A stretch of 64,000 nt of DNA from an uncultured Bacteroides sp. (lineage in GTDB: Bacteria; Bacteroidota; Bacteroidia; Bacteroidales; Bacteroidaceae). Below the pieces are notes generated by a model. It was not told the DNA's origin. It searched no databases and worked only from the letters and a program-made list of their open reading frames with translations. Position numbers and translations under genes: made by a program. The stretch spans positions 62,001-126,000 of the forward strand of contig UQVZ01000002.1 in the NCBI GenBank assembly GCA_900544675.1, given 5' to 3'. Positions 1-9,894 of this stretch are shown piece after piece (positions within the stretch are counted from its first letter, which is position 1; each line of letters starts with the position of its first letter).

Positions 1-511
1 TCAATGCGCCGAAGCAACCGAATGCGTCACCCGAGAACAGGATGCCTTCGGTCTCGTCGAACGTAACCATGGTTTCGGGCCAGTGTACCATCGGAATCAA
101 ATAAAAACGCAAGGTGTGATGACCTAACTTCAGGAAATCACCTTCACCTACGACATAACGTTCGCCGCCAATGCCATAATAACCTTCCACCATATCGAAT
201 GTTTTCTTGTTTCCTACCAACACAATATCGGGATAATACTGCTTAATCAATGAGATAGAGCCCGAATGGTCAGGTTCCATATGGTTGATGATTAAATAAT
301 TGATTTTACGGTCACCAATCACCGCTTTAATCTTCTTCAGGTACACCTCAAAGAAAGCGACATCGACAGTATCCACCAACGCCACCATCTCGTCATCGGC
401 TATCAGATAGGAATTGTAAGACACTCCGTATGGTAATGGCCACAAATTTTCGAACAAAGCTTTGGAACGATCGTTCACACCTACATAATGTACATTCCCT
501 TTCAGTTTCAT
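1..511 (-). CDS. FprA-family A-type flavoprotein (flavodiiron), 3' part cut by window
   Basis: The N-terminal ~170 residues of a flavodiiron protein are present; the C-terminal flavodoxin half lies outside the window. The visible part is the metallo-beta-lactamase-like domain that holds the diiron centre. The motif HMEPDHSG (about residues 80-87) supplies the usual H-x-E-x-D-H iron ligands, and a further His-bearing stretch (MVHWPETM) and the acidic FSGDAFG motif follow at the expected places. Known members reduce O2 or NO to protect anaerobes; which substrate applies here cannot be told. The start MKLKGNVHYVG is the natural one for the family. It is transcribed away from the window, with AT-rich sequence upstream separating it from the radical SAM gene. 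Confidence 0.93.
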   Translation of the reverse strand, partial: MKLKGNVHYVGVNDRSKALFENLWPLPYGVSYNSYLIADDEMVALVDTVDVAFFEVYLKKIKAVIGDRKINYLIINHMEPDHSGSISLIKQYYPDIVLVGNKKTFDMVEGYYGIGGERYVVGEGDFLKLGHHTLRFYLIPMVHWPETMVTFDETEGILFSGDAFGCFGAL

Positions 512-517
512 GATTAT

Positions 518-585
518 TTTTTAGTTTTTAAGTTTGTGAGTTCTTGAGTTTTTTAGTTCTTAAGTTTTTAATTTTTTGAGTTCCT
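518..585. repeat. AT-rich degenerate repeat between two genes
   Basis: Three imperfect copies of a ~20-bp unit (AGTTCTTGAGTTTTT type) run through the short gap and into the last codons of the radical SAM gene. The copies differ by one or two bases. No promoter or hairpin with clear function is seen. Confidence 0.4.
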
Positions 586-1503
586 TCGTTTTCCTTGCCA
601 GGCATCACGCTCGTTCATGCGTTTCAGCAGACGGGCAGTAAACTCGTGGTTCTTCAATCCCCAATCGGGAGCTATCAGCAATTCTTTGGGTGACTGGGAA
701 ATGAAACGCTCCAACACCAGGTCGGGACGCAAATGCTCGATATAATCTATCACCACGTCAATATATTCGTCTACCGAAAACAGATGAAAGTCGGCAGGAT
801 TCATTTCGTATTCATGTGCCATCCGTGTACCTCTTATCAGTTGCAACTGATGCAGCTTCAATGTCGTCAACGGTAATCGCGACAATGTTTCCGCCTGTCT
901 GAGTACAGTATCCCTTCCCTCCTCACCCGGAAGTCCGACTATGATATGCCCGCCTGTCAGTATTCCTTTTTCCACCGTGCGTCGGACAGCATCCTCGGTA
1001 CAAGCAAAGGTATGACCGCGGTTAATGCGTCGCAAAACGGCATCGTCTGTACTTTCTATGCCATATTCAACCAACAAGAAAGTTCGTTTGTTTAACTCGG
1101 ACAAATAATTTAACAACGTTTCAGGCATACAGTCGGGACGTGTACCGATAACCAGCCCTACCACATCCTTTACACTCAACGCTTCCTCGTACATCCGCAT
1201 CAGCTTGTCCAATCCGGCATAGGTATTGGTGTAAGCTTGGAAATAAGCCAGATACTTCATCTGCGGATACTTGCGGGCAAAGAACTGTTTCCCTTCCTCC
1301 AATTGTACAGCGATGGATTTCTCCGTACGGCAATATTCGGGATTGAATGTCTGGTTATTGCAATACGTACAACCGCCATATCCTTTCGTCCCGTCCCGAT
1401 TGGGACAAGTGAACCCGGCATTTACCGACAACTTCTGCACCTTAAACGGAAAATGTTCTGCCAAAAAGCCCGAAAAATCTTTGTAACGTGCGCCTCTGTC
1501 CAT
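568..1503 (-). CDS. TIGR01212-family (YhcC-like) radical SAM protein
   Basis: A 311-residue radical SAM protein. Its N-terminus carries the family signature: CPNRDGTKGYGGCTYC (about residues 27-42) provides the cysteines that bind the 4Fe-4S cluster, followed by a TIM-barrel with GGHIIVGLPGE. The reaction of this family is not established as far as I know. The start at 1503 (MDRGARYKDF) is preferred over upstream in-frame codons because a good promoter (-7 TATCTTTG at 1530-1523) lies inside the longer reading frame, so codons before 1503 would not be transcribed from it. The leader is then only about a dozen bases. It runs in the same direction as the flavodiiron gene and may be co-transcribed with it. 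Confidence 0.9.
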   Translation of the reverse strand: MDRGARYKDFSGFLAEHFPFKVQKLSVNAGFTCPNRDGTKGYGGCTYCNNQTFNPEYCRTEKSIAVQLEEGKQFFARKYPQMKYLAYFQAYTNTYAGLDKLMRMYEEALSVKDVVGLVIGTRPDCMPETLLNYLSELNKRTFLLVEYGIESTDDAVLRRINRGHTFACTEDAVRRTVEKGILTGGHIIVGLPGEEGRDTVLRQAETLSRLPLTTLKLHQLQLIRGTRMAHEYEMNPADFHLFSVDEYIDVVIDYIEHLRPDLVLERFISQSPKELLIAPDWGLKNHEFTARLLKRMNERDAWQGKRRNSKN

Positions 1504-1522
1504 ACAAACAAAATTTCGGGTA

Positions 1523-1553
1523 CAAAGATACGAGTTTTTACTGAATACACAAA
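1523..1553 (-). promoter_or_regulatory. Bacteroidetes-type promoter for the radical SAM gene
   Basis: On the minus strand TTTG (1553-1550), a 19-bp spacer, then TATCTTTG (1530-1523). This matches the -33/-7 consensus with ideal spacing. It fixes the gene start at 1503. Confidence 0.8.
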
Positions 1554-1590
1554 AGCGCGAAGAATTGTAATGACTACAATTTTTCGCGCT
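1550..1590 (-). terminator. Intrinsic terminator of the glycan-utilisation locus
   Basis: A 16-bp near-perfect stem (1590-1575 with 1569-1554; arm AGCGCGAAGAATTGTA) with a 5-base loop, followed on the minus strand by TTTTG. It closes the transcript ending with the GH27 gene. Its T-run overlaps the -33 box of the next gene. Confidence 0.8.
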
Positions 1591-1644
1591 TATCACTTCT
1601 GTTAACAACTGCCAGTATCAATGCATGCCTATACGCAGTTTCCT

Positions 1645-3012
1645 TTATTTGAATTTATACAATCCACACGCATGAGGATTTAATTTCACGCTAAAATCAT
1701 TCGAAACTTTGCCAAGCGATTCACCAGTCCATAAGTTCGTGACTTCTACATCCCCGTTCAATCCAATGGATTTCAGATTTACCAAGATATTCATATTCTG
1801 CTTATCATCCGAAATATTGAACAACGCAAGATAAACTTCTCCCGTAGTCGCGTTACGTGAAGAGATACCCACTTTTTCCTCATCTTGGAATAACTGGAAT
1901 ACATCCGTGCTTTCACGATGCATCCGCAATACCTCTTCGTTGGTCAACAAAGACAAGGTAAACTCATCGTTGCTGGGCAAATCACCACCAAACATCAACG
2001 GAGAACGGAAAATAGTAAATAAGGTCATCAATGAATACTGTTCATCGGGAGTAAGCCGTGTCATACGTTCTTCTCCTCTTTCACCTCGGATAGAGATACG
2101 TCCCAATGGAATCATATCGCAATCGGGCCATGTGCCCGGAGCTATATACGGATACCACTGCTGACTCACATTAAGCAAATGTTTGACATCACGCCACAAA
2201 TCCCAGACATCGTCAACCATCCGCCACATATTGGCATGTTCTTTCACATGGTCTGCCTCGGCTATCGGTGTTTCTCCCGGCGAAAGACTCAAGACAATAG
2301 GACGACCGCACTGGTCGATAGCATTCCGTACAAGCTCGATTTCCGCCTTATGATAAGGGCGGCTCATATCGTCTATCTTTACGAAATCCACTCCCCATTC
2401 GGCATACATATCGAAAATCGAATTATAATATTCTTGTGCTCCCGGTCTGTCTGCCACAATGGTATAATTGTCGCGTAACCATTTACACTGCAAATCTGTA
2501 CTATAAATCTGGTCAGCAGTAATTCCGTCCGTTCCTTTTATAGGCAACTTCTTGGCTACAGCCTCTTTCGGTATGCCTCGCATAATGTGAATGCCAAACT
2601 TTAAACCTTTCGAATGCACATAATCTGCCAATGGTTTAAAACCTTTTCCTTCTGCAGCAGAAGGGAAGCGATTAACTGCAGGCTGATAACGTCCATATTC
2701 ATCCAATACATAACGGGGGTCGGTCTGATTGTATCCGCCAGCCTTGTCATTTTCTACAAACCAACGGATATCCACTACAACATACTCCCAACCGTACTTT
2801 TTCAGTTTTTCTGCCATATAATCGGCATTCGCCTTCACTTCATCCTCCTTTACCGTAGGTCCATAACAGTCCCAACTGTTCCATCCCATAGGAGGTGTCT
2901 TCGCCCATTCTTTAAACTCTCCTTTTGCAAAAGGCTCAGGTTTCTGTTCTTTTACAGTACTACATGCAACCAATGCACATACCAAAGCCGCACCAATCAG
3001 TAAATGTTTCAT
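1645..3012 (-). CDS. Glycoside hydrolase family 27-like lipoprotein
   Basis: A 455-residue exported lipoprotein: lipobox LVAC with Cys17, then mature enzyme. PPMGWNSWDCYG near residue 40 is the classic opening of GH27 alpha-galactosidase barrels. VDFVKIDDM holds the expected catalytic nucleophile Asp and MWRMVDDVWDLW the expected acid/base Asp. The C-terminus is a beta-sandwich typical of the family. GH27 enzymes cleave terminal alpha-galactose, alpha-GalNAc or beta-L-arabinopyranose; the motifs do not settle which. It is the last gene of the SusC/SusD operon, 90 bp after susD, so it probably trims side chains of the glycan that the transporter imports. The neighbouring GH28 hints at a pectin-related substrate, by inference only. 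Confidence 0.88.
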   Translation of the reverse strand: MKHLLIGAALVCALVACSTVKEQKPEPFAKGEFKEWAKTPPMGWNSWDCYGPTVKEDEVKANADYMAEKLKKYGWEYVVVDIRWFVENDKAGGYNQTDPRYVLDEYGRYQPAVNRFPSAAEGKGFKPLADYVHSKGLKFGIHIMRGIPKEAVAKKLPIKGTDGITADQIYSTDLQCKWLRDNYTIVADRPGAQEYYNSIFDMYAEWGVDFVKIDDMSRPYHKAEIELVRNAIDQCGRPIVLSLSPGETPIAEADHVKEHANMWRMVDDVWDLWRDVKHLLNVSQQWYPYIAPGTWPDCDMIPLGRISIRGERGEERMTRLTPDEQYSLMTLFTIFRSPLMFGGDLPSNDEFTLSLLTNEEVLRMHRESTDVFQLFQDEEKVGISSRNATTGEVYLALFNISDDKQNMNILVNLKSIGLNGDVEVTNLWTGESLGKVSNDFSVKLNPHACGLYKFK

Positions 3013-3102
3013 ATATCCAAAGTTTTTATAGACACATCGATAACATCTACTTACAGGCTAATCCTGACATGCTATCGGTGTGCAATAACAACATTTATTT
3101 TA

Positions 3103-4884
3103 TCAGTTAGTATATCCTGGATTTTGTGTCAGATTCGGATTCTTTTCCACTTCTGTCCGCAAGATAGGCAACCAATACATTTTGTCATCCCACAAACGAT
3201 TTCCGCCTACATCGCTTCTTAAATCGCTCACTTCGTAAGTCTTATGTCCATCCGGATAAAGCTTGACCGTAACAGCATGTACCGTTCTTCCCAAATACTT
3301 GTCGGCTTCCTTCCAGCGGCGCACATCATAATAACGATGTTCCTCGAATACAAGTTCGATACGACGTTCGTGCTTGATATCTTCCAGCAACTGGGTACCT
3401 GTAGAAGTGATATCGGGCATACCCGCACGATTACGCACCTTGTTTACGGCCGTACGTGCCTTATTCTCATCACCCGCATGATACCAAGCTTCAGCTTGAT
3501 TCAGATATAATTCGGCCATACGTAACCAAATCCAATTCTTGGCGCTGAAGTTATACGAATTTCCCACATAACTTTCATCCATGAACTTTTTCATATTATA
3601 TCCTGTAGGCGAAGTGTTCCAGTCATCTCTTCCATATCGGGTATCCTGACCACCACCCGTAATATTACCACTGGCATCTACTGTGAAATAGGTTTCCAGT
3701 GTTCTTTCTTTCCAAGGAGCTCCATCATACAAGATGCTTGCATAAAAACGCGGGTCACGGTTCTCATACGGAGCGGCTGCCATTGTAGGATCGGCCCAGT
3801 TAAAAGGTTCTGCTTGAGTAAGGTCGGCATTTACCACTTCATAATCATCCACCAATTCCTGAAGCGGGCAGTTGCCTCCCCAGCCTCCCCAACCGTTCGG
3901 GAAGTTCCACTGTTCCAAAGAAGAAAGACCTTCACCTAAATTACTTGCCGTACCCATGCGGGCAAACAGCACCTCGGTATTAGAGGAAGTATTGTCAAGG
4001 AAGATATTTTGATAATTCGCGGCTAAGTCGGTTACATTCGTCGAAGAAGTTTCCAATAATTTATATCCGGCAGCTTCTGCTGCAGCAACAGCCTCGTCTG
4101 CCGCTTGTGCGGCTTTCTGCCAGCGGTCCGGATCAGGATTCGTATAACCGATTTCAGACATTGTGACATTTTCGTTCATCAAAGGACTGGCAGCATACAG
4201 CAAGATACGAGACTTCAATGCCAATGCAGCCACACTGGTCGCACGTCCATAATCATCTCCACTATACGTAGCCGGCAATTCTTCGGCAGCCTGGTCAAGT
4301 TCTGTTACCATAAAGTTGACACAATCTTCGTAGGAAGCACGTACCTGTTGTCTGATTTCATCTACATCATTGATGGTAAAGCTTTTCGTAATCAAAGGCA
4401 CAGCTCCCCAACGCATAATCAGGTCATTATATTCAAATACACGCAAGAAACGGACTTCCCCTTTCAGGCGATTTTTCAATTCCTCATCTGTAAACGGCAC
4501 CTCATCTACCCGTTCAAAGAAGATGTTACAATTGGTAATGTTATTCCACTTGGTAGACCACGAACGATTGTCCCAACCATACCATCCACCATTCATTCGT
4601 CCTAAATCGCTGGGAGTCACACGGGCAAAATTATGCACTTCACAACCGCGAAGCCAAGTCAGTTCGGTTTCGTCGACAATCGAACTTTGCATAGATTCCG
4701 TCCATCCGTGTCCTACCTGGTTATAACGAGAGTTTACAAATGCTTGCACCAATACAGGGTCAGACCATAATTGTTCTTCTCCGATTTCGGTCAAAGGAGT
4801 TTTATCCAATATATCTGAGCATGACGAAAGAAGAGGAGTTGCAAGTACTCCCATCAGCATATATTTTATCAATGAGCTTTTCAT
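3103..4884 (-). CDS. SusD/RagB-family outer-membrane glycan-binding lipoprotein
   Basis: A 593-residue SusD-like protein, the surface lid that captures a glycan and docks on its SusC partner. The lipobox ends at Cys22 (LLSSC). DILDKTPLTEIGEEQLW is the usual SusD N-terminus. The C-terminus has the standard helical repeats (LYLNQAEAWYHAG) and the closing ERRIELVFEEHRYYDVRRWKEA-type block, shown here in part. It lies 17 bp after the SusC gene in the same direction, the usual order, so the two are surely translated from one mRNA. Confidence 0.96.
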   Translation of the reverse strand: MKSSLIKYMLMGVLATPLLSSCSDILDKTPLTEIGEEQLWSDPVLVQAFVNSRYNQVGHGWTESMQSSIVDETELTWLRGCEVHNFARVTPSDLGRMNGGWYGWDNRSWSTKWNNITNCNIFFERVDEVPFTDEELKNRLKGEVRFLRVFEYNDLIMRWGAVPLITKSFTINDVDEIRQQVRASYEDCVNFMVTELDQAAEELPATYSGDDYGRATSVAALALKSRILLYAASPLMNENVTMSEIGYTNPDPDRWQKAAQAADEAVAAAEAAGYKLLETSSTNVTDLAANYQNIFLDNTSSNTEVLFARMGTASNLGEGLSSLEQWNFPNGWGGWGGNCPLQELVDDYEVVNADLTQAEPFNWADPTMAAAPYENRDPRFYASILYDGAPWKERTLETYFTVDASGNITGGGQDTRYGRDDWNTSPTGYNMKKFMDESYVGNSYNFSAKNWIWLRMAELYLNQAEAWYHAGDENKARTAVNKVRNRAGMPDITSTGTQLLEDIKHERRIELVFEEHRYYDVRRWKEADKYLGRTVHAVTVKLYPDGHKTYEVSDLRSDVGGNRLWDDKMYWLPILRTEVEKNPNLTQNPGYTN

Positions 4885-4901
4885 ATAGCAAGTAAAGTTT
4901 T

Positions 4902-7900
4902 TTAAAATGTTACATTAATACCGAAGTTATAAACTTTTGACTGAGGCGTATTCCAGGCAGCCCATCCCTGGCTGTTCTCCTGAGTTTCGGGGTCGATATT
5001 CTTGATACCGGTTATGGTAAACAAGTTATAGCCGCTCAACGAAAGACGTATACCTTGAATCGGAGTATTCTTCAACCATGATTTCGGGAAATCATAAGCC
5101 AATTCGATACTCTTCAGACGCAGGTAAGAAGCATTATCCAACCACATGGTATTCCGGTAGCTTCCGGCACCCGTTACAGTTGCATCACGGTTGTATGTTC
5201 TCGGATATTCGGCATTGATATTATCTTCAGTCCAACGGTTTTCATAAAAATCCTTGGTAAAGTTACCAATCGTTCCTGCTTCCATAAAAGTATATTGCCA
5301 TACTTGAGCCGCTCCTTGCCACAACATACTCAGGCTCCAATTCTTATAATTAACACCCAGGTTGATGCCATACATAATACGTGGAATGGCAGGTTTATCC
5401 TGACGGACTTTATCATCGGCTGTAATAGAGCCATCGCCATTTACATCCTTAAAGCGTACATCACCTACACGAGCTTCCGACAAATGAGGATAAGCATCCA
5501 GCTCTTCCTGCGTACGGAATATACCGTCGGCTTCATACATCAGGAACATGTCGCTGTCTGTTCCGATAGACAGACCTGTACGGCGTTGCCACGGCAATGT
5601 TTCCGAAGGTTCATCGATAAAATCAATCGTACTGTGATTGTAAGTAAAATTACCGCTTGCCATAATCGACCAGTCTTGATTCAGTTGTTTGGTAAATCCC
5701 AACGTAAGTTCTGTACCTATATTCGAACAGATACCGATATTTTCATCCGGAAGAGTCAGACCTGCATATTCAGGGATAGCTGCATTACGGGTAGCCAAAA
5801 TGTTGTTACGTTTTGTCTTGAAGAAATCGGCTTCAAAATTGAAATATCTCAAGAACTTGGCTTCGATACCTACATTATACGTATTGGCGACTTCCCAGGT
5901 AATGTTCGGATTGGCCGTACGCAATAACCAAAGACCATTATTGATAACACCTCCATTCAAGATGGCAGGATTGTCATACGTATAGGCAGTGATATACTGA
6001 AAAGCATCTACTTTATCGTTACCCATCTGACCCCACGATGCACGTATCTTGAAATAATCCATCCATTCCACGTGTTCTTTCCAGAAATCTTCTTCCGAAA
6101 TTCTCCATCCTATTGATACACCGGGGAAGAAACCGAAACGATTTCCTTTCGGGAAGTTTTCCGAACCGTCATAACGCCAGTTGAACTGGAACAAGTATTT
6201 CCCTGCATAATCGTAATCCAAACGTCCGAAATAATTCATACGTGCGGTTTCGCTGGCACGACCGTCATTGGTGGCCGAATTGGCATCGCCTGCAAATATT
6301 TCGTCGATAGAAGAAGAGATAAAATCCTGACGACGAGCCTGCATATAGTCATAACGGCTTTGGTATTGTTCGTAAGCTACAAAAACATTCAGATTGTGTA
6401 CTTCGTTAAATGTACGCTTATAGTTCAAACGGGCATTCATGGTAATGCCTAACGTCTGGCTCATGTTCTGGTCCAAAATGTTCTGTCCCTGTTCTTGCGG
6501 CTGGTATTCATCACCTATCTGCTGGTACAGGTAATACTTCTTTTGGAAATTCTTGTAGAAAGTATCCGCACGGTCGATATACAGACCTGCATCAATAGAA
6601 AGACCCGGAGTAATCCAAGGCAAATCCCAGTGAAGAGTCAAGTCGGCATTCAAGTACGACTGACGGTCACGCTGATAACCGGATGAACCGTCAACACCGG
6701 TTGCTGGCGAGAAATTATCTTGCGAAGAAGATACATTACCATAATTTGTACCCGGGAACCAGATATTTACCATCGGGTTATATTTCAACAGATAACGCCA
6801 GATATCTTCCGAACCTGTAATAGGCGAGTTACGGTCTTCCTGACGGAAAGCTACATTAAGCCCAATCTTCAAATCCTTAGACGGAGTGAAATCAATGTTC
6901 GTACGGAAATTGTACTGGCTATAGTTACTTGCGCTGTTCTTGTAATAGTTGTCTTGATACTTATAACCTAACGAAGCATAGAAGCTTACATACTTTCCTC
7001 CGGCTGAAGCCGAAACGTTATGCTGAGTCAGGACTGCCTGCTTCAGCATCACATCAAGCGCATTGACATTGGGATAATTCAACGGGTCGCTTCCGTCTTT
7101 GAACTTCTGAATGTCTTCGTCCGTATAACTGCCCGGAGTAATCTCGTTCAACAGCTCGGCATATTGCCACGACTCACACATTTCGGGCAGAACGGTCGGC
7201 GAACTGATACCTACATTACCATTATAATTAATGGTCAGACGCTCCGATGTACCACGCTTGGTAGTAACCAAGATAACACCATTGGCTGCACGCGAACCGT
7301 AGATGGCAGCCGAAGCATCTTTCAGGATGGTGATGCTTTCAATATCATTCGGGTCTATACGTCCCAAGCTTCCGGCACGGTCTGCTACTCCATCTACGAC
7401 AACCAATGGAGAAGAGTCGCCCGTCGTACTGGCACCACGAATCAACAACCCGGCGTCATCATAGCCCGGTTCACCGCTTCGGTTATACGAAATCAAACCA
7501 GGCAAACGTCCTGCCAAGGTATTGGTGATGTTAGGAGTAGGCACCTTCGATAAATCACTACCTTTTGTACTTGCCATAGAACCGGTAACTGATACCTTCT
7601 TCTGTGTACCGTAACCTACTACTACCACTTCCTCCAAATTCCGGGTATCTTCACGCATCGTCACTCGTCCCACTCCTTTATCAGTCACTTTCAACGCCTG
7701 GGTCTCATAACCGATATAAGAAATATTCAGAGTGGCATTTTCGGGTACATCGGTCAACATATATTTTCCATCCAAATCAGTAATGGTTCCGTTATTCGTA
7801 CCCTCCACCATAATACTTGCACCGATAATCGGTTCACCGTTCACATCAACCACTACTCCATTCACTGTCTTGGTCTTTACCGGACCTGAACTTTTTTGCT

Positions 7901-8198
7901 TTTCTGCGCCGCTACACAAAAACACTTTCTGTTTCCCGATTTCAAACGTAATTCCTGTCCCGGCAAACAAACGTTTCAATACACTGGCCAATTCTTCCCC
8001 ATTGGCATTTACACTTACTACCTTGTCCGGGTTCACTGCAGGACGGCTGTAAGCTACCGTCAAACCTGTTTGTTGGGTAATTTCGTTAAATACAGTCTCC
8101 AGCTTCACTTCGTGGAGATTCATTGTCACTTTTTGGGCATAGACCGAAAAACCGGACGCCACACAAAAGCACAAAGCAAAAAGAAATCTGCGTCTCAT
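4902..8198 (-). CDS. SusC/RagA-family TonB-dependent transporter with STN signalling domain
   Basis: A 1098-residue outer-membrane transporter. Order: signal peptide (cleavage near VYAQ, ~21), STN domain (~25-100), carboxypeptidase-regulatory-like domain (~112-190, starting VNGVVVDVNGEPIIGAS), plug (~195-320, with VVVGYGTQKK and LIRGAST), and beta-barrel ending in NFGINVTF. The STN domain is the part that contacts a FecR-type anti-sigma factor in the periplasm. Because an anti-sigma and ECF sigma gene lie just upstream, substrate binding here probably signals across both membranes to induce the locus. This is inference from family knowledge plus gene order. Confidence 0.96.
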   Translation of the reverse strand: MRRRFLFALCFCVASGFSVYAQKVTMNLHEVKLETVFNEITQQTGLTVAYSRPAVNPDKVVSVNANGEELASVLKRLFAGTGITFEIGKQKVFLCSGAEKQKSSGPVKTKTVNGVVVDVNGEPIIGASIMVEGTNNGTITDLDGKYMLTDVPENATLNISYIGYETQALKVTDKGVGRVTMREDTRNLEEVVVVGYGTQKKVSVTGSMASTKGSDLSKVPTPNITNTLAGRLPGLISYNRSGEPGYDDAGLLIRGASTTGDSSPLVVVDGVADRAGSLGRIDPNDIESITILKDASAAIYGSRAANGVILVTTKRGTSERLTINYNGNVGISSPTVLPEMCESWQYAELLNEITPGSYTDEDIQKFKDGSDPLNYPNVNALDVMLKQAVLTQHNVSASAGGKYVSFYASLGYKYQDNYYKNSASNYSQYNFRTNIDFTPSKDLKIGLNVAFRQEDRNSPITGSEDIWRYLLKYNPMVNIWFPGTNYGNVSSSQDNFSPATGVDGSSGYQRDRQSYLNADLTLHWDLPWITPGLSIDAGLYIDRADTFYKNFQKKYYLYQQIGDEYQPQEQGQNILDQNMSQTLGITMNARLNYKRTFNEVHNLNVFVAYEQYQSRYDYMQARRQDFISSSIDEIFAGDANSATNDGRASETARMNYFGRLDYDYAGKYLFQFNWRYDGSENFPKGNRFGFFPGVSIGWRISEEDFWKEHVEWMDYFKIRASWGQMGNDKVDAFQYITAYTYDNPAILNGGVINNGLWLLRTANPNITWEVANTYNVGIEAKFLRYFNFEADFFKTKRNNILATRNAAIPEYAGLTLPDENIGICSNIGTELTLGFTKQLNQDWSIMASGNFTYNHSTIDFIDEPSETLPWQRRTGLSIGTDSDMFLMYEADGIFRTQEELDAYPHLSEARVGDVRFKDVNGDGSITADDKVRQDKPAIPRIMYGINLGVNYKNWSLSMLWQGAAQVWQYTFMEAGTIGNFTKDFYENRWTEDNINAEYPRTYNRDATVTGAGSYRNTMWLDNASYLRLKSIELAYDFPKSWLKNTPIQGIRLSLSGYNLFTITGIKNIDPETQENSQGWAAWNTPQSKVYNFGINVTF

Positions 8199-8253
8199 TG
8201 ATTAGATTTTAATTGGTTCAACATAATTTTTGTTTTTTCATAATATAGACACA

Positions 8254-8262
8254 CAAAGAATA
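8254..8262 (-). promoter_or_regulatory. Possible -7 element for the SusC operon
   Basis: TATTCTTTG on the minus strand sits between the GH28 terminator and susC. It has one base more than the TAnnTTTG consensus and no clear -33, which would fit an alternative-sigma promoter as well as a weak housekeeping one. Confidence 0.3.
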
Positions 8263-8268
8263 AAAAAG

Positions 8269-8306
8269 TATGAGGAGAAATGCTCAAAAAAACATTTCTC
8301 CTCATA
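8269..8306 (-). terminator. Terminator between GH28 and SusC
   Basis: A perfect 14-bp stem (TATGAGGAGAAATG and its complement, 8306-8293 with 8282-8269), 10-base loop, followed on the minus strand by ACTTTTTTA. It should end or attenuate the sigma/anti-sigma/GH28 transcript before susC. Confidence 0.8.
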
Positions 8307-8342
8307 TTTTTCCAGTTACACCAACCAAATCCTGCCATTCTG

Positions 8343-9881
8343 CTACTCCACTTCGTATATCCATCCTTCCGGCACATCACCGGCATCAAGCCAAGTGGTT
8401 TTCCGTAAAACCACTTGGTTATTCCGTTTGTCAGCCGGCAAATTTATTTCCGTCAGACTAAGCCTGTTTACCCGGTCGAATACAAAAGCCGGACGAAAAT
8501 CATCCGCTTCCAAACGTAGCTTAATATCTTTCATCTGTATCCCGTCGACATGACGCACATAGAATCCCCACGAAGGCAACTCTTCGAACATGGTAAACTC
8601 GGGATATCCTTTTTCATTTTCCGGCACATCCTCCAACCGGCTTAAAGGCAAGTATGCCATTCCCTTCGATGCCCTGCCAGGACAGACTATCTCGATATTC
8701 TCCAGCCGTACATCCTCTATGTCATGACCCGGTATTCCCGATATCGAGCTGGGGAACGGATTGTGGAAGAATGCCAATGCCGGTCCGCGCAAGTCATAAT
8801 CAATATCAGGACGGCCAAAAGGAACTTCCACATACAGGTTTTTGATTGATACCTTGCGCAAGTATCCGGGCTTGTCACCCGAACGATGCCCTAAGCGGAT
8901 AAAGAGAGCGTTTCCCGTATTTATGGCACGCACATTGCTGACCTGGATATTTTCTATCTCTGCCCCATCAACTGACTCGATGGCTATCGCCGAGCGGTAA
9001 GTGTCTTTTACCCAAATACTGTCTATCGTGACATTCCGGAATCCTCCTATCGACTCCGTGCCAAACTTAATGGCACTGGCACTGCTGATAATGTGGCAAT
9101 TCGAGATAGAGACACGGTCGTTCCAGGCATTGCGGTTATGGGATTTCAAGCAGATTCCGTCGTCCGCCGAGTTAATGTAGCAATTCGAAATGCGCACATC
9201 CTGACAATCGCTGATGTCAATCCCGTCGTTGTTCCAGTAAGCTCTGTTCTCCACCTGAAGACTATCCAATGTCAGCCCGAAACATAATTCGAATGAAAGC
9301 CCCCACGCCGCACTGCTACAGGCTTTCACATGCTTTATTTCGATATGCTTGCACTCGTGCAGATAAAAAAGTTTAGGACGGGTACCGGGACGCTTGCGGT
9401 AAGTGTTATAATTCGGGTCGACCAACTCACCCGTATGATGCAAGCTGTCAATGGTCAGAGCCAGTTCCCTGCCTTGCCCGTCTATCGTGCCATACCCCAT
9501 GATGCCGATATGCTCCGCTCCGTCGGCATAAATAAGCGCCTGATTGAAATTGTCATTATCCACTTTCAGGTCACCTTGTGGCTTGAAGCGCGGATAATCA
9601 TAAGGACTGGTGCTTCCCAATAACACGGCATCCTTTTCCAAATAGAGCGTCACATTAGATTTTAATTGCAGGCTTCCCGTCAGATACGTTCCCGCAGGAA
9701 AATAAAGTTGTCCGCCCCCACAAACATTCAGCCGGTCAATAGCAGTTTGCAAACTATCCGTATTCAATTTTTTCCCATCACCTACTACTCCACACTGAGT
9801 GACATCAATCACAATATTTCCAGCCCATCCTCCCATTGTATACAACAGGCAGGTCATAAAAAAGATGAATCTATACCACAT
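8343..9881 (-). CDS. Glycoside hydrolase family 28 (polygalacturonase-like)
   Basis: A 512-residue right-handed beta-helix enzyme with a signal peptide (MWYRFIFFMTCLLYTMGGWA). NNDGIDISDC and SADDGICLKSH carry the catalytic aspartates of GH28. The usual GHG motif is replaced by FGTESIGG, and RLGHRSG may take the place of the RIK motif, so specificity may differ from plain polygalacturonases. The start at 9881 leaves 13 bp after the anti-sigma stop and begins directly with the signal peptide; a start 10 codons earlier would overlap that gene and put charged residues before the signal. Being between the regulator and the transporter, it likely belongs to the same glycan pathway, acting in the periplasm or outside. 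Confidence 0.88.
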   Translation of the reverse strand: MWYRFIFFMTCLLYTMGGWAGNIVIDVTQCGVVGDGKKLNTDSLQTAIDRLNVCGGGQLYFPAGTYLTGSLQLKSNVTLYLEKDAVLLGSTSPYDYPRFKPQGDLKVDNDNFNQALIYADGAEHIGIMGYGTIDGQGRELALTIDSLHHTGELVDPNYNTYRKRPGTRPKLFYLHECKHIEIKHVKACSSAAWGLSFELCFGLTLDSLQVENRAYWNNDGIDISDCQDVRISNCYINSADDGICLKSHNRNAWNDRVSISNCHIISSASAIKFGTESIGGFRNVTIDSIWVKDTYRSAIAIESVDGAEIENIQVSNVRAINTGNALFIRLGHRSGDKPGYLRKVSIKNLYVEVPFGRPDIDYDLRGPALAFFHNPFPSSISGIPGHDIEDVRLENIEIVCPGRASKGMAYLPLSRLEDVPENEKGYPEFTMFEELPSWGFYVRHVDGIQMKDIKLRLEADDFRPAFVFDRVNRLSLTEINLPADKRNNQVVLRKTTWLDAGDVPEGWIYEVE

Positions 9882-9894
9882 ATCAGGATGTATT